Assembly: GCF_014203595.1 (NCBI RefSeq)
Contig: NZ_JACHJK010000002.1
Span: forward strand, 186,001 to 250,000
Reading direction: 5' to 3'
Length of the DNA: 64,000 nt
From: Streptomyces echinatus
GTDB taxonomy: Bacteria; Actinomycetota; Actinomycetes; Streptomycetales; Streptomycetaceae
Part shown: positions 16,169 to 24,980 of the stretch, one piece after another
How positions within the stretch are numbered: position 1 is the stretch's first letter
Layout of the letters: each line of letters begins with the position of its first letter
Notes under the pieces: model-generated
Seen by the model: only the letters and a program-made list of their open reading frames with translations
The model's database searches: none
Told to the model about the DNA's origin: nothing
Program-made: the position numbers and the translations under genes

Positions 16169-17260
16169 ATGCCGGAATCGCCCGGTTCGACGAGCGGTTC
16201 CCCCGCGAGGAAAGGCGCGCGGCAGCGGCGCGTCACGATCACCGACGTCGGGGCGGCGGCGGGGGTGTCGACCTCCACGGTCTCCCGCGTCCTCAACGGC
16301 ACGGCCCGGGTCGATCCCGAGCTGGTGCGCCGTGTGCAGAGCGCCGTCGCCGAACTGGGCTATCGCCCCAACGCCGCTGCCCAGGGACTGGCCCGCGGCG
16401 AGGCCGGCGCCATCGGTGTGCTCGTTCCCGACCTCTCCAACCCCTATTTTCCCGATGTCCTGAAATCCATCTCCGCCGTGGCCCGCTCGCACGGACGGCG
16501 CGTGATGGTGATGGAGTCGGACGAGGACCCGGCGAGCGAGCCCGAACTCGCCGAGGACCTGATGCGCTGCTGCGACGGCGTCCTGCTGTGCTCCCCCCGC
16601 ATGGACCGCACCGCGCTCCTCGATCTGACCCTGCGCGGCCATCCCCTGGTCCTCGTCAACCGGATCGTCCCCGGGCTGAGCACCCCTTCGATCTCCGCCG
16701 ACTTCTACGGGGGGATGACCCTGGTCTGCGGTCACCTCACCCAGCTCGGGCATCGCCGGGTGGCCTATCTGAGCGGCCCGGAGTCGTCCTGGGCCAACGC
16801 CGAACGCCTCCGGGCCTTCGATGCCGCGGCGGCCTTCGGCCTGGACGTCGATGTCGTCCCCTGCGGCCACACGGCGCGGCAGGGCTACGAGGCCGCCGGC
16901 ACCGTGCCCGACCGCGGTGCCACGGCTGTCGTCGCGTACAACGACCTGGTGGCGCTAGGTGCGGTGGCCGCTCTGGAGGAGTCGGGTGTGCGGATCCCCG
17001 ACGACATGTCGGTGATCGGCTGCGACGACATCTCCCTCGACGACCTGCCCGCCTCGCGACGGCTCACCACGGCCTCGCTGGCCCGGCACGAACTGGGGCG
17101 GCAGGCCGCCCAGCGGCTGGAAACCCTGATGACCGTCGGCGGCGACACCGAGCCCCTGTACATCCCCATGGAACTCCGGGTACGCCACACGAGCGCGCCA
17201 CCGGCTCTCCGGCCGTCCCGCCCCGCCACCGCACCGCCCGGACTCTCCACGGCCGACTGA
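16169..17260 (+). CDS. LacI-family transcriptional repressor
   Basis: From ATG 16169 the protein has 363 residues. A TTG at 16085 with a better GGGAG site would add 28 residues of disordered sequence; the shorter start keeps the DNA-binding domain near the N-terminus as usual. The LacI helix-turn-helix (VTITDVGAAAGVSTSTVSRV) is followed by the hinge LARGEAGAIGVLVPD and a periplasmic-binding-protein-like sensor domain (LSNPYFPDVLKSI; DDMSVIGCDDISL; RRLTTASLARHELGR). It should repress the divergent importer operon and perhaps its own unit until a sugar ligand binds. Two operator-like sites lie in the divergent region. Confidence 0.9.
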   Translation: MPESPGSTSGSPARKGARQRRVTITDVGAAAGVSTSTVSRVLNGTARVDPELVRRVQSAVAELGYRPNAAAQGLARGEAGAIGVLVPDLSNPYFPDVLKSISAVARSHGRRVMVMESDEDPASEPELAEDLMRCCDGVLLCSPRMDRTALLDLTLRGHPLVLVNRIVPGLSTPSISADFYGGMTLVCGHLTQLGHRRVAYLSGPESSWANAERLRAFDAAAAFGLDVDVVPCGHTARQGYEAAGTVPDRGATAVVAYNDLVALGAVAALEESGVRIPDDMSVIGCDDISLDDLPASRRLTTASLARHELGRQAAQRLETLMTVGGDTEPLYIPMELRVRHTSAPPALRPSRPATAPPGLSTAD

Positions 17261-17310
17261 GGCCCACGGCAGTTCACCGACGTGAACCACTCGGGGCCGG
17301 GAGGCCTTGG

Positions 17311-17982
17311 TCAGTCGGTCCCGGTCGTCAACACCCCTTCCCAGACGCGCAGTTCGGCATCGATGAGCCGCGCGAACAGAGGCATTTCCTGTGAGATCGC
17401 CGGGCTGTTCGCACACCGCTGCGCCAGGCCGAAAACCGCGTTCGTGCACGCGATCGTCGTCTCGAGCGCGGGGAGCGCGGGGTCGATGGAGCCGTCCCGC
17501 TGCCCTTGCTCGAACGCCGAGAGGGAGTCCTCGAGGAGGGACACCGTGAACGCGTCGTAGGCCTCACGGTCGGGCGCCGGGATGTGGTCCTTGACCGCGA
17601 AGTCGACGAAGCTGATGAAGATCATCCACTGGGGATGCTTCGAGGCGAAATCCGTGATGGCACGCAGCTGGGCCATGAAGCGGCGCAGACCGGGCTCCGG
17701 CCGCGGCTCCGGCTCGGCCCGCATCTCCTTGAGGATCATCTGCTGCGCGTACATGAGAGCCGCCTCGATCGAGGCGAAGTACTTGTAGTACGTCTTCCGG
17801 CTCATCCCGACGGCACGCACGAGGTCGCTCACGTTCGCCGCGGCGAACCCCCGGCCGGCGACCAGTTCGATGAGCGCGTTCGCGATGTCAACCCGCTGCT
17901 GCTCGCGAAAGGCCTCCAGCGCGGCCGTGTCGCCGCGCTCCCCCGGACGGCCCGTCGGCGCGACAGCGTCCACCTCGGCCAC
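17311..17982 (-). CDS. TetR-family repressor
   Basis: A protein of 223 residues from GTG 17982 with a near-perfect AAGGAGG ribosome site. The N-terminal TetR helix-turn-helix is clear (ALIELVAGRGFAAANVSDL, then AVGMSRKTYYKYFAS). The C-terminal ligand domain is all-helical, as in the family. The gene is divergent from the glycoside-degradation operon starting at 18163. The 180-base spacer carries a strong promoter and two perfect palindromes, so this protein is the likely local repressor of that operon and of itself. The inducer is unknown and may be an aglycone or glycoside. Confidence 0.9.
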   Translation of the reverse strand: MAEVDAVAPTGRPGERGDTAALEAFREQQRVDIANALIELVAGRGFAAANVSDLVRAVGMSRKTYYKYFASIEAALMYAQQMILKEMRAEPEPRPEPGLRRFMAQLRAITDFASKHPQWMIFISFVDFAVKDHIPAPDREAYDAFTVSLLEDSLSAFEQGQRDGSIDPALPALETTIACTNAVFGLAQRCANSPAISQEMPLFARLIDAELRVWEGVLTTGTD

Positions 17983-17992
17983 GTCACCCTCC

Positions 17993-18022
17993 TTGACAGC
18001 TCGATTCGACCGAATCTAGCAT
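17993..18022 (+). promoter_or_regulatory. Near-consensus vegetative promoter for the GH3 operon
   Basis: A perfect -35 hexamer TTGACA (17993-17998), an 18-base spacer and TAGCAT (18017-18022) as -10. Transcription would start near 18029 and run into the GH3 gene. A -35 this close to consensus is unusual in Streptomyces and suggests a strong promoter that needs tight repression. The spacer and the start site each contain a palindrome (separate entries). Confidence 0.65.
18003..18016. promoter_or_regulatory. Palindromic operator candidate inside the promoter spacer
   Basis: GATTCG-AC-CGAATC is a perfect 6-base inverted repeat with a 2-base centre. It sits exactly between the -35 and -10 boxes of the GH3-operon promoter and 21 bases from the TetR start codon. 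A protein bound here would exclude RNA polymerase on the GH3 side. Confidence 0.5.
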
Positions 18023-18028
18023 CCGAGG

Positions 18029-18051
18029 GGTGGTAACAAGGTGTTACCACC
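18029..18051. promoter_or_regulatory. 23-base palindrome at the predicted transcription start (TetR operator candidate)
   Basis: GGTGGTAAC-N5-GTTACCACC is a perfect 9-base inverted repeat. Length and spacing suit a TetR dimer or pair of dimers. It begins at the predicted +1 of the GH3-operon promoter, so binding would block initiation or early elongation. It could also form an RNA hairpin in the leader. Confidence 0.6.
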
Positions 18052-18162
18052 GATCTCACCAGGTGCTATGCCGCTCTGAGCGTTGTGTTGCCCCCTCTCC
18101 TCAGAGCCCCTGAACGTCCTGCCATTTCTCTGCTGAGCCGCCGAACGAAATGGGCTGAATCC

Positions 18163-20445
18163 ATGACGCCACCGAGCAGCACTTCGGACGACACGACGTC
18201 CGGGCTCCTCGCACAGCTGACGACCGACGAGAAGATCGCCCTGCTGTCGGGCGCCGGATACTGGAGGACGGTCGGATACCCGGAACGCGGCATCGCCGCG
18301 TTCACACTCAACGACGGTCCGCACGGCGTCCGGGCGGTCTCCGCCGACGACCACCTCGGGGCCTCGAACGCCGCCACGGCCGTCTGCTTCCCCACTGCCT
18401 CCGCGCTGTCCTGCAGCTGGGACACCTCCCTCGCCCGGGCCCACGGCAGCGCGCTGGCCGCCGCCGCGCGTCTGGCGGACGTGGACGTCGTCCTGGGCCC
18501 GGCCATGAACATCAAGCGCACGCCCCTGGGCGGCCGCAACTTCGAGTACTTCTCCGAGGACCCCTGCCTGACCGGCCGTCTCGCCGCGGCAGTGGTCAGC
18601 GGCGTCGAGTCGGGCGGGGTGGGCGCGTCCCTCAAGCACTTCGCGGTGAACAACCAGGAGTACGACCGGTTCACGATCAGCGCGGAGGTCGACGAGCGCG
18701 CCCTGCGCGAGATCTACCTACGCGGGTTCGAGATCGCCGTGACCGAGGGGCGGCCGGCGACGGTGATGTCCGCGTACAACGCCGTCAACGGAGTGCCGTG
18801 CTCCGAGAACCACCGGCTGCTGACCGGGATCCTCCGCGAGGAGTGGGGCTTCGACGGCCTGGTCGTCAGCGACTGGGGCGCCGTGCAGGACCGGGTGACC
18901 GCCCTCAGGGCGGGACTCGACCTGGAGATGCCGGCGTCCCAGGGGCTGGGCGCCGCCGCCATCGGCGCCGCGCTGAAGTCCGGCGAGCTGAGCGAGGAGG
19001 ACGTCGACCGCGCCGCAGCCCGCGTCGTCGAGCTGGCCGCCCGCTTCGCACGCGAGGACCGCCCCGAACCCGTGACGACGAGCGAGGCCGAGCTGGCGGA
19101 CATCGCCCGCACCATCGCCCAGCAGTCGATCGTCCTGCTGCGCAACGAACGCGGCACCCTCCCGCTGAAACGCACCACAGCCGTCGCGCTGATCGGCGAG
19201 TTCGCCGAGAACCCCCGCTTCCAGGGCGGTGGCAGCTCGAACGTCCAGGTCGCCTCGTTCACCACCGCGCGCAAGGAAATCAGTCGTTTCCTCCCCTCGG
19301 ACCAGGTGCTCCATGCCCGCGGATGCGAGGGCGAGGAGATCGACGAGGCGCTGCTCGACGAGGCCGTGGAGGTCGCCGCGCAGGCCGATGTCGCGTTGCT
19401 CTTCGTCGGACTGACCGAGATGACCGAGTCGGAGGGCTTCGACCGCGAGACGCTGTCGCTCCCCGCCTCCCACCTCGCCCTGATCGACCGGGTCTCCGCG
19501 GTCACCCCACGCACCGTCGTGGTCCTGCACAAGGGTTCCGCCGTCGACATCGCGTCCTGGCACGACAAGGCCGACGCGATCCTCGACCTCAACCTCGGCG
19601 GCCAGGAAGTCGCCGCGGCGGCCCTCGATGTGATCTTCGGCGACGTGAACCCCTCGGGCCGCACCAGTGAGACCGTCCCGCTGCGGCTGGAGGACACCCC
19701 GGCCCACCTGGACTACCCGGGCGGACTGCGCCGGGCGCACTACCGGGAGAGCATCTGGGTGGGGTACCGCTACTACGACCGCCGGAAAATGCCGGTCGCC
19801 TATCCGTTCGGGCACGGCCTGAGCTACACCGACTTCGCGTACGCCGACCCGCGTGCCGTCGTCCACGACGACGAGAGCGTCACCGTCGAGGTCGCCGTCC
19901 GCAACGTGGGCGAACGCGACGGGTTCGAGGTCGTGCAGGTGTACGTCCACGACGACGTCAGCAGCGTGGCGCGCCCGGAGCGCGAACTGCGCGGGTTCAG
20001 CAAGATCTGGATCGCCGCCGGCGAAAGCGTCACCGCACGCATCGAACTCGATCGCCGGGACTTCGCGTTCTGGGACGAGCACCGCGACCGCTGGACGATC
20101 GAGAGCGGCGCCTTCACGATCGAGATCGGCAGCTCGTCCCGCGACATCCGCGCCCGCGTCGGCGTCGACCTGGCCGGCGACGCCCCCACCGCGGAGATCA
20201 TCGACCGGCACACGCCGGTGCGGTACTTCCTGGGCGACCCCGAATTCGCCGCCGTCATCGAGCAGTTCGTGTCCTCTTACCCGATGTTCGGAGGCGACTT
20301 CGACTCGCTTCCCCCGCTGGCCCGGCGCATCGTCACCGAAACGATCAACGGCATGCCGCTGGAGAAGCTGCGCCTGGTCTCAGGAGGTGCCTTCTCCGAG
20401 GACGCCATCGCCTCGGCGATCGCCCGGCTCACCTCCCTCCGATGA
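18163..20445 (+). CDS. Glycoside hydrolase family 3 beta-glucosidase-type enzyme
   Basis: A protein of 760 residues from ATG 18163, with no signal peptide, so intracellular. The N-terminal GH3 barrel shows FTLNDGPHGVR, GRNFEYFSEDP, KHFAVNNQEYDR and the nucleophile region VVSDWGAVQ (Asp237). The alpha/beta sandwich domain follows (FQGGGSSNVQ, GLTEMTESEGFDRE). A fibronectin-like C-terminal domain starts after YPFGHGLSYTDF. A roughly 70-residue tail follows. It should release terminal beta-linked glucose or a related sugar from an imported glycoside. It is first in an operon under the TetR-controlled promoter, and its stop overlaps the MFS start (ATGA). Confidence 0.92.
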   Translation: MTPPSSTSDDTTSGLLAQLTTDEKIALLSGAGYWRTVGYPERGIAAFTLNDGPHGVRAVSADDHLGASNAATAVCFPTASALSCSWDTSLARAHGSALAAAARLADVDVVLGPAMNIKRTPLGGRNFEYFSEDPCLTGRLAAAVVSGVESGGVGASLKHFAVNNQEYDRFTISAEVDERALREIYLRGFEIAVTEGRPATVMSAYNAVNGVPCSENHRLLTGILREEWGFDGLVVSDWGAVQDRVTALRAGLDLEMPASQGLGAAAIGAALKSGELSEEDVDRAAARVVELAARFAREDRPEPVTTSEAELADIARTIAQQSIVLLRNERGTLPLKRTTAVALIGEFAENPRFQGGGSSNVQVASFTTARKEISRFLPSDQVLHARGCEGEEIDEALLDEAVEVAAQADVALLFVGLTEMTESEGFDRETLSLPASHLALIDRVSAVTPRTVVVLHKGSAVDIASWHDKADAILDLNLGGQEVAAAALDVIFGDVNPSGRTSETVPLRLEDTPAHLDYPGGLRRAHYRESIWVGYRYYDRRKMPVAYPFGHGLSYTDFAYADPRAVVHDDESVTVEVAVRNVGERDGFEVVQVYVHDDVSSVARPERELRGFSKIWIAAGESVTARIELDRRDFAFWDEHRDRWTIESGAFTIEIGSSSRDIRARVGVDLAGDAPTAEIIDRHTPVRYFLGDPEFAAVIEQFVSSYPMFGGDFDSLPPLARRIVTETINGMPLEKLRLVSGGAFSEDAIASAIARLTSLR

Positions 20446-21869
20446 CAGCCCCCGCGCCGTTGCCCGACGCGGCGACACCAGCCGGCTCGACGGTGGCTGT
20501 GCGCTACCGGCCCGGATCACGAGCCATACGCAGGTACACGTTCCTGTACGCCCTCGCCACTCTCGGCGTGGTCCTGTTGTTCGGGTCGGCGGCCGTGCTG
20601 CTGCCGCTGCACGTACAGGAACTGGAGTTCCCCCGCTTCTTCACCGGAGCCGACGCGCACCTGAGCCTGCAGAGCCTGGAGGATCTGAAGAAGCAGGTCG
20701 ATGCGGGCAAGGTGTCCCCGACCCCGCATCAGGAACGGCTCCTGACCCTGCTCGACCGGTTCAACTCGTCGCGGGCGACCCGGCTGTCGCTCGTGACATC
20801 GGTCGCCGTGTTCGTCACGATGCTGATCCAGCCGGTCATCGGCCTGTTGTCGGACCGGACCCGGTCGGCATGGGGCCGCCGCGCACCGTGGATCGCCGGC
20901 GGCGCGATCGCGGGCGCCGCGCTCATCGCGCTGTTTCCGCTCGTGCCGGACATCGCGGTGCTGGTCGTCCTCTGGTCCTTGGTACAGATGGCTGCGAACG
21001 TCGTTCAGGGTCCGCTCAGCGCCACCGTCGCCGACCGGATTCCCGAGGACCGTCTCGCCGGCGTCTCCACGGTCACCGGCATGGTCGGGTACTTCGGTGC
21101 GATCGTCGGAGCGGCCGTCACCGGAACCCTGTTCACCGTGATGGGGCTCGCCGCGTACTTCCCGCTCGCAGTCGCGCTCGCGCTGGGAGCGGTGTCGTTC
21201 GTGTGGTTCGCCCGCGACCGGTCGTCCAGGGACCTGGTCGTCGAGAGGCCGCGGCTGCGCAGCTTCCTCTCCTCGTACGTACTGGCGCTCGGTGACCGGG
21301 ACTACCGGTGGGCGTGGATCGCGAAGGTGCTGCTGTTCATCGGCTACGGCATATCGACCGTGTACGCGGTCTACATGCTGCAGAGCTACGTGTCGCCCGG
21401 GCTGTCGGTGGACGATGCCGCGAAGACGGCGCCGCTGGTGCAGGTCGCGGGTGTCCCCGGTGCACTGGTCGGCATGGCCGTCTGCGGCCGGTGGTCCGAC
21501 CGGATCGGCCGGCGCAAGCCGTTCGTGGCAGCCGCGTCGCTCATCATGGCCGGATCCTTCCTCATCCCGTTCGTGTGGCCGACGCTGCCCGGGATGTTCG
21601 CCCAGGCGATCGTGGGCGGACTCGGGTTCGGCGTGTTCATCGTCGTCGACCAGGCACTCTCCATCGACGTGTTGCCGGACCCCGACGCGGTCGGCCGCGA
21701 CCTCGGTCTGGCGACACTGGGCGGAAACCTCGGCCAGGCCGTCGGCCCCCTCCTCGCCGGCGCGGTCGTCGCCGTGTTCGGCGGGGCGTACGGCCCCATC
21801 TGGCCCTTCGCCTGTGTCCTGGTCCTCATGGCCGCCTTCGCCGTGCTCCCGATCAAACGCGTGCGCTGA
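20442..21869 (+). CDS. MFS transporter, glycoside/sugar type
   Basis: A protein of 475 residues with about 12 membrane segments. The motif-A-like loop GLLSDRTRSAWGRRAPW after TM2 resembles sucrose-type and GPH-like carriers. An unusual extracytoplasmic insertion of about 60 residues lies between TM1 and TM2 (from ELEFPRFFTG to RFNSSRATR) and is predicted helical. The start overlaps the GH3 stop by ATGA, so the two are coupled. It most likely imports the glycoside that the flanking GH3 enzymes cleave; export of an aglycone is the alternative. Confidence 0.88.
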   Translation: MTAPAPLPDAATPAGSTVAVRYRPGSRAIRRYTFLYALATLGVVLLFGSAAVLLPLHVQELEFPRFFTGADAHLSLQSLEDLKKQVDAGKVSPTPHQERLLTLLDRFNSSRATRLSLVTSVAVFVTMLIQPVIGLLSDRTRSAWGRRAPWIAGGAIAGAALIALFPLVPDIAVLVVLWSLVQMAANVVQGPLSATVADRIPEDRLAGVSTVTGMVGYFGAIVGAAVTGTLFTVMGLAAYFPLAVALALGAVSFVWFARDRSSRDLVVERPRLRSFLSSYVLALGDRDYRWAWIAKVLLFIGYGISTVYAVYMLQSYVSPGLSVDDAAKTAPLVQVAGVPGALVGMAVCGRWSDRIGRRKPFVAAASLIMAGSFLIPFVWPTLPGMFAQAIVGGLGFGVFIVVDQALSIDVLPDPDAVGRDLGLATLGGNLGQAVGPLLAGAVVAVFGGAYGPIWPFACVLVLMAAFAVLPIKRVR

Positions 21870-21919
21870 CATCTCGCCGCTGCACTCCGCTCCACTCCAG
21901 CCAGAAAGGGCACTCCCTC

Positions 21920-23929
21920 ATGACCGGCACCGAAACCGGTATCCGATTCCCCTATCAGGACCCCGGCCTCGACGTGGACCAGCGGGTCGCCGACCTCCTC
22001 GCCCGGATGACCGTGGAGGACAAGGCCGGCCTCATGTTCCAGCCGGTGGCCACGATCGGAGAGCTCGACGCTCCCGGCATGTTCGGCATGCCCTCGACCC
22101 GCGGGCTGCTCGACAAGCACATCAACCACTGCAACATCCTCCAGGTACCGACCGCGCGCGGCCTGGCCGAATGGGTCAACGCCGTCCAGGCCGAAGCGCG
22201 CAGGCAGCCGTTGGGCATCCCGTTCACCGTCTCCAGCGACCCCCGCCACTCCTTCGCGCACAACCCCGGCACCGCCATCATGGGCGGCACGTTCTCGCAG
22301 TGGCCGGAGATGCTGGGATTCGGCGCGCTCAACGACCCGGAACAGGTCGAACGCTTCGCCGACACCGTCCGCCGCGAGTACCTCGCCGTCGGCATCCGCC
22401 TGGCTCTGCACCCGCAGATCGACCTCGCCACCGAGCCGCGCTGGTGTCGCGCGAGCGCGACCTTCGGTCAGGACGCCGAGATCGCCGGCCGTCTCGGTGT
22501 GGCGTACGTGAAGGGCCTGCAGGGACAGCGGCTGGGCACCGAGTCGGTCGGTGTCATGGCCAAGCACTTCCCGGGCGGCGGCCCGCAGAAGGACGGCGAG
22601 GACCCGCACTTTGCGTACGGCAAGGAGCAGGTGTATCCGGGCGGACAGCTGGAGCTGCACCTGCAGCCGTTCCGCGAGGTGATCGCCGCGGGTGTCGCGC
22701 AGATGATGCCCTACTACGGAGTCCCCAGCGGCATCGGTCTGGAGGAGGTGGCGTTCTCCTTCAACAAGGAGATCATCACTGATCTGCTGAGGGAGGAGCT
22801 CGGCTTCGACGGAGTCGTCTGCACCGACTGGAGCATCCTCTCCGAGCGGCCCTGGGGTGTGGAGGAGCTGACCTTCGAAGAGCGCATGCTGAAGGCTCTG
22901 GACGCCGGCATCGACCAATTCGGCGGCGAGTTCACGCCGGAGGTCCTGGTCGGGCTCGTCCGGGCCGGCCGTGTCCAGGAGTCGCGGCTCGACGTGTCGG
23001 TGCGACGGCTGTTGCGGGACAAGTTCACCCTGGGGCTGTTCGACGACCCGTTCGTGGACGTCGAACGGGCCGATCTTCTGGTCGGCACCGCCGAGGCTCG
23101 CGAGGCGGGCCTGGCCGCCCAGTCCGCCGCCCACACGCTGCTGGTCAACGCGGACGGCGCGCACCACCTGCCCCTGCCGAAGCTGATCAAGGTGTACGCC
23201 GAGGGTGTCGACCCCCTCGCGTTCGCCGGGCGGGCCGATGTCGTCGCCGAGGCGGCCGAGTCGGACGTGGCGGTACTGCGCCTGGTCGCGCCGTGGGAGC
23301 CGCGAGGCGGTTTGGAGGGCCTGGAGTTCTTCATGCACGCGGGGGATCTCGGATTCCCCGACGAGCGGATCCGGCACATCCGCGAGATCGCCGAGCAGGT
23401 CCCCACCGTCGTCGACGTCTATCTGGAGCGTCCGGCGATCCTGACACCGTTCAAGGATCTCGGTGTGACGCTGATCGCGAACTTCGGCGCGAGCGACGAG
23501 GCATTCGCCCGGGTCCTGTTCGGCGAGGCCGAACCCCTGGGCAGGCTGCCCTTCCAACTGCCCTCGTCGATGGAGGCGGTCCGGTCCAGCAGGCCCGACG
23601 TGCCCGGCGACACCCCGGACCCGGCCTTCGAGTTCGGCGACGGCCTGAGCTACGAGAACTGGCGACCCTCCCCGCCGCCCACCGACGACGACCGCGCGAA
23701 GACCACGCTGACCCGCGCCGACGGGCTCGACCTCGCAACCGTCACGCTCGGCGCCGTCATGGACGACCCGGCGGCCGGACCGGTCCTCGCCGAGGCCCTT
23801 CCGATCCTCCACCACCTGCCGATGCTCGACATCATGCGCAGCCTGCCCTTCAGTCACGTACTCGGCCTGGTCTCCGACGACCTCGGCCCGGACGCCGTCG
23901 AAGCCCTCAAGGAAGTCCTCAGCAAATGA
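21920..23929 (+). CDS. Second glycoside hydrolase family 3 protein, divergent type
   Basis: A protein of 669 residues from ATG 21920 with an AGAAAGGG site, cytoplasmic. GH3 barrel motifs: SSDPRHSFAHNPGT, a VMAKHFPGGGPQ Lys-His pair, and VCTDWSILSE with the nucleophile Asp303. The second domain is shorter than usual and lacks the fibronectin-like module. A roughly 100-residue C-terminal extension of unclear fold ends LGPDAVEALKEVLSK. It is only distantly related to the first GH3 gene in this operon, so the pair probably act on different linkages or sugars of one glycoside. The stop overlaps a small linker ORF. Confidence 0.88.
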   Translation: MTGTETGIRFPYQDPGLDVDQRVADLLARMTVEDKAGLMFQPVATIGELDAPGMFGMPSTRGLLDKHINHCNILQVPTARGLAEWVNAVQAEARRQPLGIPFTVSSDPRHSFAHNPGTAIMGGTFSQWPEMLGFGALNDPEQVERFADTVRREYLAVGIRLALHPQIDLATEPRWCRASATFGQDAEIAGRLGVAYVKGLQGQRLGTESVGVMAKHFPGGGPQKDGEDPHFAYGKEQVYPGGQLELHLQPFREVIAAGVAQMMPYYGVPSGIGLEEVAFSFNKEIITDLLREELGFDGVVCTDWSILSERPWGVEELTFEERMLKALDAGIDQFGGEFTPEVLVGLVRAGRVQESRLDVSVRRLLRDKFTLGLFDDPFVDVERADLLVGTAEAREAGLAAQSAAHTLLVNADGAHHLPLPKLIKVYAEGVDPLAFAGRADVVAEAAESDVAVLRLVAPWEPRGGLEGLEFFMHAGDLGFPDERIRHIREIAEQVPTVVDVYLERPAILTPFKDLGVTLIANFGASDEAFARVLFGEAEPLGRLPFQLPSSMEAVRSSRPDVPGDTPDPAFEFGDGLSYENWRPSPPPTDDDRAKTTLTRADGLDLATVTLGAVMDDPAAGPVLAEALPILHHLPMLDIMRSLPFSHVLGLVSDDLGPDAVEALKEVLSK

Positions 23930-24012
23930 CTGCCCACGGTCAAGAAACAACACCCCCGCACGGCCACGGCCGGCTGCGCCCGCCGCGACGGGGACGGGAG
24001 GCCATGCGATGA
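23926..24012 (+). CDS. 28-codon linker ORF coupling GH3 to the SGNH gene
   Basis: ATG 23926 overlaps the GH3 stop (ATGA, 23926-23929). Its TGA (24010-24012) overlaps the SGNH start (ATGA, 24009-24012). The encoded peptide is basic and rich in His, Pro and Arg (start MTAHGQETTPPHGHG). It fills the only gap between two otherwise uncoupled genes, so a role in passing ribosomes along the mRNA is more likely than a stable peptide function. There is no family match by eye. Confidence 0.4.
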   Translation: MTAHGQETTPPHGHGRLRPPRRGREAMR

Positions 24013-24833
24013 CAAGTGACAACCCGACCGACCCACGAAGCCGATTCAAGATCGCCCTCGACGAGAGGTTCTCGAAGCCGATCGGCCCCCGCGCCCACGC
24101 CGCTCGCCCCAGTGGTCATCCCGTGCTCGTGTGCGCGGGTGACAGCATCACCCAGGGCGCGGGGGGCTCGAACTGGGTACACCAGGTCGCCCGGACCGTT
24201 GCTCCAGCGATGACCTGCGTCAATGCCGGCGTCGGCGGCAACGTGGCCTGGAACCTGCTGGCCCGCCTCGACGAGATCATCGCCTGCCGCCCCATCGCCG
24301 TGACGGTGCTCATCGGCACGAACGACGCGCTCGCGCAGATCTCCGCCACCTGGTCCGACTCGTCCGTGAAGCACCAGCAGCTTCCGCAGCACCCCACCGC
24401 GCAGTGGTACGAGGACAACCTGCGACGGATCGTCGACCGGCTGAAGTCGGAGACGACCGCCGACATCGCCCTCATGTCGCTTCCGCCGCTGGCCGACGCG
24501 GTCGACGGCAGATGGCACGACCTCGTCGCTCCCTACAACGCGATCATCCACGAGGTCGCGACGGAGGCCGGGGTGCCGGTCCTGCCCGTCCACGAGCGCG
24601 TCACGACCCTCATCACCGGCGAGCCGGCCAGGCCATGGGACGGAACCAGAAAGCTCATGGGCATGTCGTTGTTGCGCAGGCTGGCTCTGCGGCAGTCCTG
24701 GGACACCATCGCCCGGCACCACGGTTTCACCACCACCCCGGACGGAGTGCACCTGAACGAGCACGCGGCCGCACAGGTCGCCGCACTGGTCACACAGTTC
24801 GTGAACGCCGCGGTCCAGGCCAGGAAGGCCTGA
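24009..24833 (+). CDS. SGNH/GDSL hydrolase (esterase)
   Basis: A protein of 274 residues with no signal peptide. The SGNH blocks are in order: GDSITQG (Ser46), AGVGGNVAWN (Gly), LIGTNDAL (Asn) and DGVHLNEHA (Asp245, His248). It should remove an acyl group, such as acetyl or a phenolic ester, from a sugar. Between two glycosidase genes, deacylation of a decorated glycoside is the likely task. The start is translationally coupled to the 28-codon ORF. Confidence 0.88.
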   Translation: MTSDNPTDPRSRFKIALDERFSKPIGPRAHAARPSGHPVLVCAGDSITQGAGGSNWVHQVARTVAPAMTCVNAGVGGNVAWNLLARLDEIIACRPIAVTVLIGTNDALAQISATWSDSSVKHQQLPQHPTAQWYEDNLRRIVDRLKSETTADIALMSLPPLADAVDGRWHDLVAPYNAIIHEVATEAGVPVLPVHERVTTLITGEPARPWDGTRKLMGMSLLRRLALRQSWDTIARHHGFTTTPDGVHLNEHAAAQVAALVTQFVNAAVQARKA

Positions 24834-24980
24834 TCCGACCGGTCCGGCGAGGGACCGCCGACGGCACCCTTCGCGACCGGCCGTCCCACCGGTCGGCCTC
24901 CTGCTCGGCGGCACACCCGTGCCTGCCGGACTGCGGGAACGGCCAGGTCACACCCATCCCGTCTACTCGTCAGGAATCTC

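Noticed and set aside
17272..17287. GTTCAC-CGAC-GTGAAC between convergent LacI and TetR genes as a terminator
   Set aside because: The stem is only 6 bases and not GC-rich; it is too weak to claim.
21386..24049. Long minus-strand open frame opposite the MFS and second GH3 genes
   Set aside because: It has the composition of an antisense shadow and no recognisable motif; the plus-strand genes have full catalytic signatures.
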